Position numbers and translations under genes: made by a program. Positions 59,646-64,000 of a DNA stretch of 64,000 nt are shown here, piece after piece (within the stretch, counting starts at the first letter, position 1; every line of letters begins with the position of its first letter). The notes under the pieces were generated by a model. That model saw only the letters and a list, made by a program, of their open reading frames with translations, was not told the origin of the DNA and ran no database searches. Source of the DNA: Typhlomys cinereus (Eukaryota > Chordata > Mammalia > Rodentia > Platacanthomyidae). Location: NCBI GenBank assembly GCA_023101885.1, contig JALPQD010000159.1, positions 3,627,994-3,691,993 on the forward strand, written 5' to 3'.

Positions 59646-61539
59646 AGGGGATTAAGCCCTGAGTGTTTCTTGATAGAAGAATAAGCTGCCAAATGCACTG
59701 AACTCAGTCTCTTGTTGGCCTAACCCAATGTATTGTTGTGTGAATGTTCAATATTTATTTAAGTCCAACTTATTTTATTTTTTTTGTATGGAGATGTTGG
59801 AGTTCACTATCAATTGTATGTAAAACACCTCTTATCAAATCTCTACTGTGGAAGATAGCTCACTGCACAGAGCTGTCTAATTTAATTCACCTAACCTTTG
59901 GATTTTGCTTTTGTTTGAGTGACTGGGCATCTTATCTATTTCAATGAAATGAAAAAAATTTTTCAAAGGTTCACAGATTCTCTGTTGAAATATTTTCTCC
60001 ACTTTGGGTTGACTTTTATACCTGGTTATAGTAAGAGGTTCACTTTCTTCCATCTGCACTTAAATATTCCATCTATTCAGGATCACATATGGAACAGATT
60101 ATTCAATTTTGGGCATGGACTTATTTTTAGGCTCTTTACCTTTTTCATTGGTTTATGTGATACTTATTCTACAAAACACATATGGTTCTGAAGTGCATCA
60201 TGTAGTCAAAGACTCAAAGTCCTGCTGCATTAATTTAGTAATGGTTACTTTAGATTTTCTAATTCTTCTGTAGCATTTTCACATTCTTTTATCTAGCTTT
60301 GTATTATATTAATAATAAAATTATTATATGTAATAACATTAATAATATTTAATAGAGATTAAAATAAACAAAAAGGATAAAATGTTAGGAGATAGCTCAG
60401 GTTGTACATGAATTTGCATTCCTGTTTCTATTTCATGAGTGTTTGTATTGAAGACACACACACAGCATTAGCCATTTTAACAATATTTACTCTTCATAAA
60501 CATGAATACTGAATTTCATCAATTTTTATTTGTTTTTCTACTTCAATTGTTTCATTACTATTTTTATTGTTTTTATTGCAAAAACTATAAACTTTTGGTA
60601 AAAATTATTCCTGCATATTTTGTTTCCTGTGTAGCTGCTGTAGAGGCTCTCATAGCTATCATACGGGCTACTGTTTTTTCTGTTGAGGAGATTTGGACTT
60701 GAAATTTTGAACGTAATGGAAGAAAAAGATAAAGTTCTCTAAAACCTCTTACTGAGAAATAACTTCTGGATTAAGATGAATGGAAGACAAGAATGCATTT
60801 GGACTGGACTCAGAGTAGAAACCACAATCCCTGTTCATTTTCCAAGCATGCATAATGCTGCTAACAGCACTGATGATCAGTAATAATATATCCATCAATA
60901 ATGTTTAGCCTGAACATTATGATTAGTATGATCAAAGTCAACCTAAGTAAGAACATGTAGAAGACTCTTAGCCTAGGAAACTGCCATAAATCTTGAAAAT
61001 AATCCCATTTATATATTACTATTAGGATATTATTTCTGAAAAACTCAACAGGGAATTAAAATGAAAAGTAAATATATTAGGATAAATATTTATATATGGT
61101 TGTAAAACAGACTGAATCTAGAATAGAGTCCCATAGGAATAATAGGAGACAAAGGCACTATTTATCCAGATTTCCTCTGATGTGGTAACCTTTGAGAGGT
61201 TTTCTTCCATTTTTATTTTGTCGTTCATTATTCTTCTGTCATGCACCTTCTTAAATTTTACTATTAATTTAGTTTATAATTTATATTTTTGTATATTTTT
61301 GATGGCATGTATTTTTATTTTATGATCCTTTCATCTTTTCTGTATTCTCAATGAAGATCTGTTTAAATGAAAATAAATAATAATAAACAACAAAGAATCA
61401 GCATCTGTTCTGTACAAAGAAATGCTAATCCAAAGAAAAGCAACTGTTTTTAAATGAAGAACTGGGTAAATGAAGGCAATCAACCATATGAGGGAACTCA
61501 ATATAAAGAAAATAATGGAAATTCAACTCAAAGAATGTT

Positions 61540-61700
61540 TCCTGTGTATATGTATATGTATATGTGTTTTTATATGTATATGTATGTATGTGTGCATGTG
61601 TTTGTGTTTATGCATGTACACATAACAAGTGTATATGTTCATACATGTGCAGGTGTGTATGTGCTGTGTCTGTGGTGTATGTGTATGTTTCTTTTAGCAT
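61540..61700. repeat. TG/TA-rich simple repeat
   Basis: TATATGTATATG units pass into TGTG- and TGCATG-rich sequence. It yields a cysteine/valine/tyrosine-rich open frame that is an artefact. Confidence 0.85.
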
Positions 61701-61799
61701 ACAGTGTATGCATATATTTCTTTTCTGTATTTGTAGGTCAGAGATTGACATCCAATGTTGCCATGATCAACGTCCACAATATATTTTGATATGTGTATT

Positions 61800-61945
61800 C
61801 CTAAAGAAAATTAAGTTCAATGAACTTCAAGGACCTGCCTATACCTCAACTTTTATTTGTGTTCTGGGGATCTGCACTCAGGTTCCAATGCTACTTGTAT
61901 GGCAGCCACTTTACCGTTGTTCAATAACTCTAAACCCTGTTTTCT
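61800..61945 (-). repeat. B3/RSINE head-like fragment, antisense
   Basis: On the minus strand: 'GGTAAAGTGGCTGCCATACA', 'AGTAGCATTGGAACCTGAG', 'TGCAGATCCCCAGAACAC', like the tRNA-derived head of rodent B3/RSINE (GTAAAGCGCTTGCCATACAAG, GAGGACCTGAG, TTCAGATCCCCAGAACCC). Confidence 0.6.
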
Positions 61946-63316
61946 TACTTTACTTTTTTATAAAATTCTTTCCTTCTTTACAGATTTTTATATTGCTATC
62001 AAATGTGTATTCTTGTTGTGTAAGTTATGATCAAAGATAATGATCACATGAATTCTAATTTTAGAAACAGAATTTGTTCCCTTATAAGGATGTAAGTGTA
62101 GATTTAGATTTTTCCATAGTAAACCTATGCCTTGTAATTTTGACCATTGCAGAGAACACAATGTAATGACAAGTTCCATGAGATTGTTTTTCCAATGTTT
62201 TCTAGAGCTCAACGAACAAGTGTAATAGGAATTAATTTTGATGTGATGATAAAAGGCAAAAATGATGTAGGTAGGTCATGTCCATTATCACTGATTCTTC
62301 CTCAGATGAAGAAGGAAATCACATTCTTCTCTTACTGGCTTGACCTCAAGTGTTTATAATTTTTTTTACTAACATTTTCATCCCTACCATGCAATAAAAC
62401 TTAAAAAGAACTTTGAAACACATTCTAGAATGCTTCATTAAAATAAAAAGTTTTAAAGTAACATATAAAGCAGCAAAATAAAGTAGTTTTGAAGTCTACC
62501 ATTATCAGAGAGATGTACAGCACATGTATTTAAAGGCCAGTGATTGCCCTTGACCTTAGACTGATTCATGGATGACTTTCTAGTTACTTACTACAGAACA
62601 GTTGGTATTTGTGAAGATTTTGATGAAAATTCACTTGATTTCCATAATTTAGTTTGTTTGTTTCTAAAATCCTTCCAACTTGCAGAATTTTGTTTCTATT
62701 AGCTTTATAAAGCTTTTGATGGGACAGTTACCATTCTATTCTGTGGAATGTAAGCAGGGTAAAAATATACTGCACTTGAAAGCCAATTTTCAGTCTGGTT
62801 ATGTCTAGCCTGATTTACATGAACATTTCTTATACTTTGAAAGAAAGCTATGATTCACTGTGTATCCTATGAACATCTTTGGCAAGCAGAAGATAGATCA
62901 AATAATACATTTGAGTCACAAGAGACCAAGAGAAATAACAGAGGCAAGTTTGGGAAGAGCTGTATAATTTTCAAACAACTAAATTTGTACTTCTTTTTTT
63001 AACTGATGAGTGTTCTTTTCTAGGGAATAGACATTAATATACACACCACTCTTTGTGAGAATACAGAAATAATTTTAATTGTATTTATTAAAACTTATCC
63101 AGAGACTATTGACAATCAATAAGAAACAAAACCACTGAACACGTGCTTCTCTGAATTCTGAGGTGTAGATAAATTTTTGAACATCATTGTTCTTTGATCT
63201 ACTTGTGAGGTATATTCAGATAGGAGTACCTTTTTTAATAAACTGATTTGATTTCCATTTTAATAACTAATATAAATCAAGTCATACTTTACTATTTTTG
63301 TATTTAAATGTCAGAT

Positions 63317-63331
63317 AAATTTTATTGAAAC
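63317..63331. repeat. Target-site duplication (left) of truncated SINE
   Basis: AAATTTTATTGAAAC, repeated exactly at 63437-63451. Confidence 0.93.
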
Positions 63332-63436
63332 TTTTTTTATTTATTCAATTGTGCGTGTGTGCATATGTATGTGCATACACACGTGTGTGTGGGTGTTTGT
63401 GTGTGTGTAGAACCATGGATAAAAAAAATTTTTTTA
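63332..63436 (-). repeat. 5'-truncated copy of the abundant SINE
   Basis: Only the 3' end of the SINE is present, antisense: T-run, 'ATTTATTCAATTGTGCG', TG-rich tail complement, 'GTAGAACCATGGAT'. It then runs into AAAAAAAATTTTTTT, which is not part of the family, before the second copy of the 15-bp duplication. Confidence 0.9.
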
Positions 63437-63975
63437 AAATTTTATTGAAACAGATAATATTCACTATGTTTTCTTATGCATGACACCAGTAGCTAATATT
63501 TATAAAAGAGAAGATTGATTAATTTCCTTGTTAAAAATCCTGTATCCTCATTGAAGTTTTAACATAATGTTAGGCCCTTGCTGAAAAATCTTAGCAAAAT
63601 TATTTATATTTGACTACCATAACAATGTTGGAAAATTTCAACTTAACCTAGCATTATGAATACGAGTGTTATGTCTTACTAAACTGCACATACTTGCAAC
63701 ATATATTTTATATTAGAAACCACTTAAGATATGAAAAGTGGAATAATTTAGCATACTTTTTGAAATTTTGGCTTAAAATCCACTGACATCTTATACTTTG
63801 AAAATTAGCCAAGTCACCATAGTTCTTGTCATGTCGAGGTTTTATTTGTTAACAGTATGGAAAATTCATTTTGAAAGCAAAGCTGTCATGACTTGCAAAA
63901 GAAGGTTATTTCTAAAACTCCACAACATAATTTTAAAAAATTGTGCAATTATGACATTCCTAAGCATACTTTTGT

Positions 63976-64000
63976 GTTGTGTGTGTGTGTGTGTGTGTGT
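63976..64000. repeat. (GT)n microsatellite running off the window
   Basis: A GT run begins near 63976 and continues to the end. In other places here such a run marks the tail of an antisense SINE, so one may follow beyond the window. Confidence 0.9.

Larger units (their letters stand above)
20811..64000 (+). other. CSMD3: Downstream CSMD3 intron (5' part)
   Basis: Everything after the donor is inferred to be one intron. I looked for the first Sushi-domain exon expected next (a cysteine-containing SCGNPG-type start) and did not see it. Unassigned stretches longer than 300 bp include 20817-23930, 26906-29942, 30490-31345, 37057-37474, 37767-38921, 39202-39635, 44046-45420, 45961-46220, 46326-47193, 47503-49795, 50551-51002, 51631-52309, 52681-56700, 57116-59094, 59947-61540 and 61946-63316. 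They hold AT-rich sequence without a recognisable gene. Confidence 0.75.

Noticed and set aside
61454..62040. 111- and 158-codon overlapping frames rich in Cys, Val, Tyr and Met
   Set aside because: Produced by the TG/TA simple repeat, then running into a SINE fragment.
44046..64000. A further CSMD3 exon (first Sushi domain) in the downstream intron
   Set aside because: No segment with flanking AG/GT and the expected SCGNPG-type start was seen by eye. A tblastn would be decisive.
1..64000. CRISPR arrays, bacterial operons, rRNA or functional tRNA genes
   Set aside because: None present. tRNA-like boxes occur only inside SINEs, and the sequence is mammalian nuclear DNA.

Overview
This window is AT-rich nuclear DNA from a mammal, almost certainly a rodent. 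The evidence is B1-, ID- and B3/RSINE-type SINE remnants, an ORR1-like MaLR LTR, many antisense L1 3' ends, and at least ten copies of a tRNA-derived SINE with a B2-superfamily head (A box near 'TGGCTCAGGGGTTAAG', B box near 'GAGTTCGGATCC'). That abundant SINE is not the mouse B2 consensus. It looks closest to the Dip-type members of the B2 superfamily, so a jerboa or jumping-mouse relative is my tentative guess, not a demonstrated one.

The only protein-coding sequence I can support is one short internal exon on the + strand, 20698-20810. It encodes 37 whole codons that match, from memory of the family, the C-terminal half of the first CUB domain of CSMD3 (CUB and Sushi multiple domains 3). 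It has a good branch point, pyrimidine tract, AG acceptor and GTAAGC donor. Everything else appears to be intron: at least 20.7 kb of the upstream intron and at least 43 kb of the downstream intron. This fits the very long early introns of CSMD genes. No flanking CSMD exon was found inside the window.

Layout: 1-20697, upstream intron. It holds several of the abundant SINEs, two MIR-like cores, an antisense old LTR-like repeat (7445-7760), a young 5'-truncated L1 with a 21-bp target duplication (8747-9434), a solo ERVK-type LTR with a 6-bp duplication that was later hit by an L1 3' fragment (12025-12531), an old three-copy repeat (first copy 13560-14300), and a sense-strand L1 3' end (15428-16181). 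20811-39600, start of the downstream intron. It holds a ~250-bp near-identical local duplication (24.7/25.5 kb), old antisense L1 ORF2 pieces, a ~245-bp pure pyrimidine tract (29.94-30.19 kb), an L1 3' end (32-33 kb), SINEs, and a 61-bp dispersed duplicate (36.2/37.0 kb). 39636-44045, a stack of antisense L1 3' ends, one interrupted by a younger L1 with a 15-bp duplication. 44046-64000, sparse intron with SINEs, an ORR1-like solo LTR (51003-51385), an LTR-like relic (52310-52680), old L1 pieces and a truncated SINE at 63.3 kb. The window ends in a (GT)n run.

No new gene system was found. The most interesting items are the CSMD3 exon itself (hidden because it is under 60 codons), the dated nested insertions with intact target-site duplications, a perfect NRF1-type palindrome inside the ERVK-type LTR, and two unexplained local duplications. 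All long open frames lie in repeats or low-complexity DNA, or look like chance.
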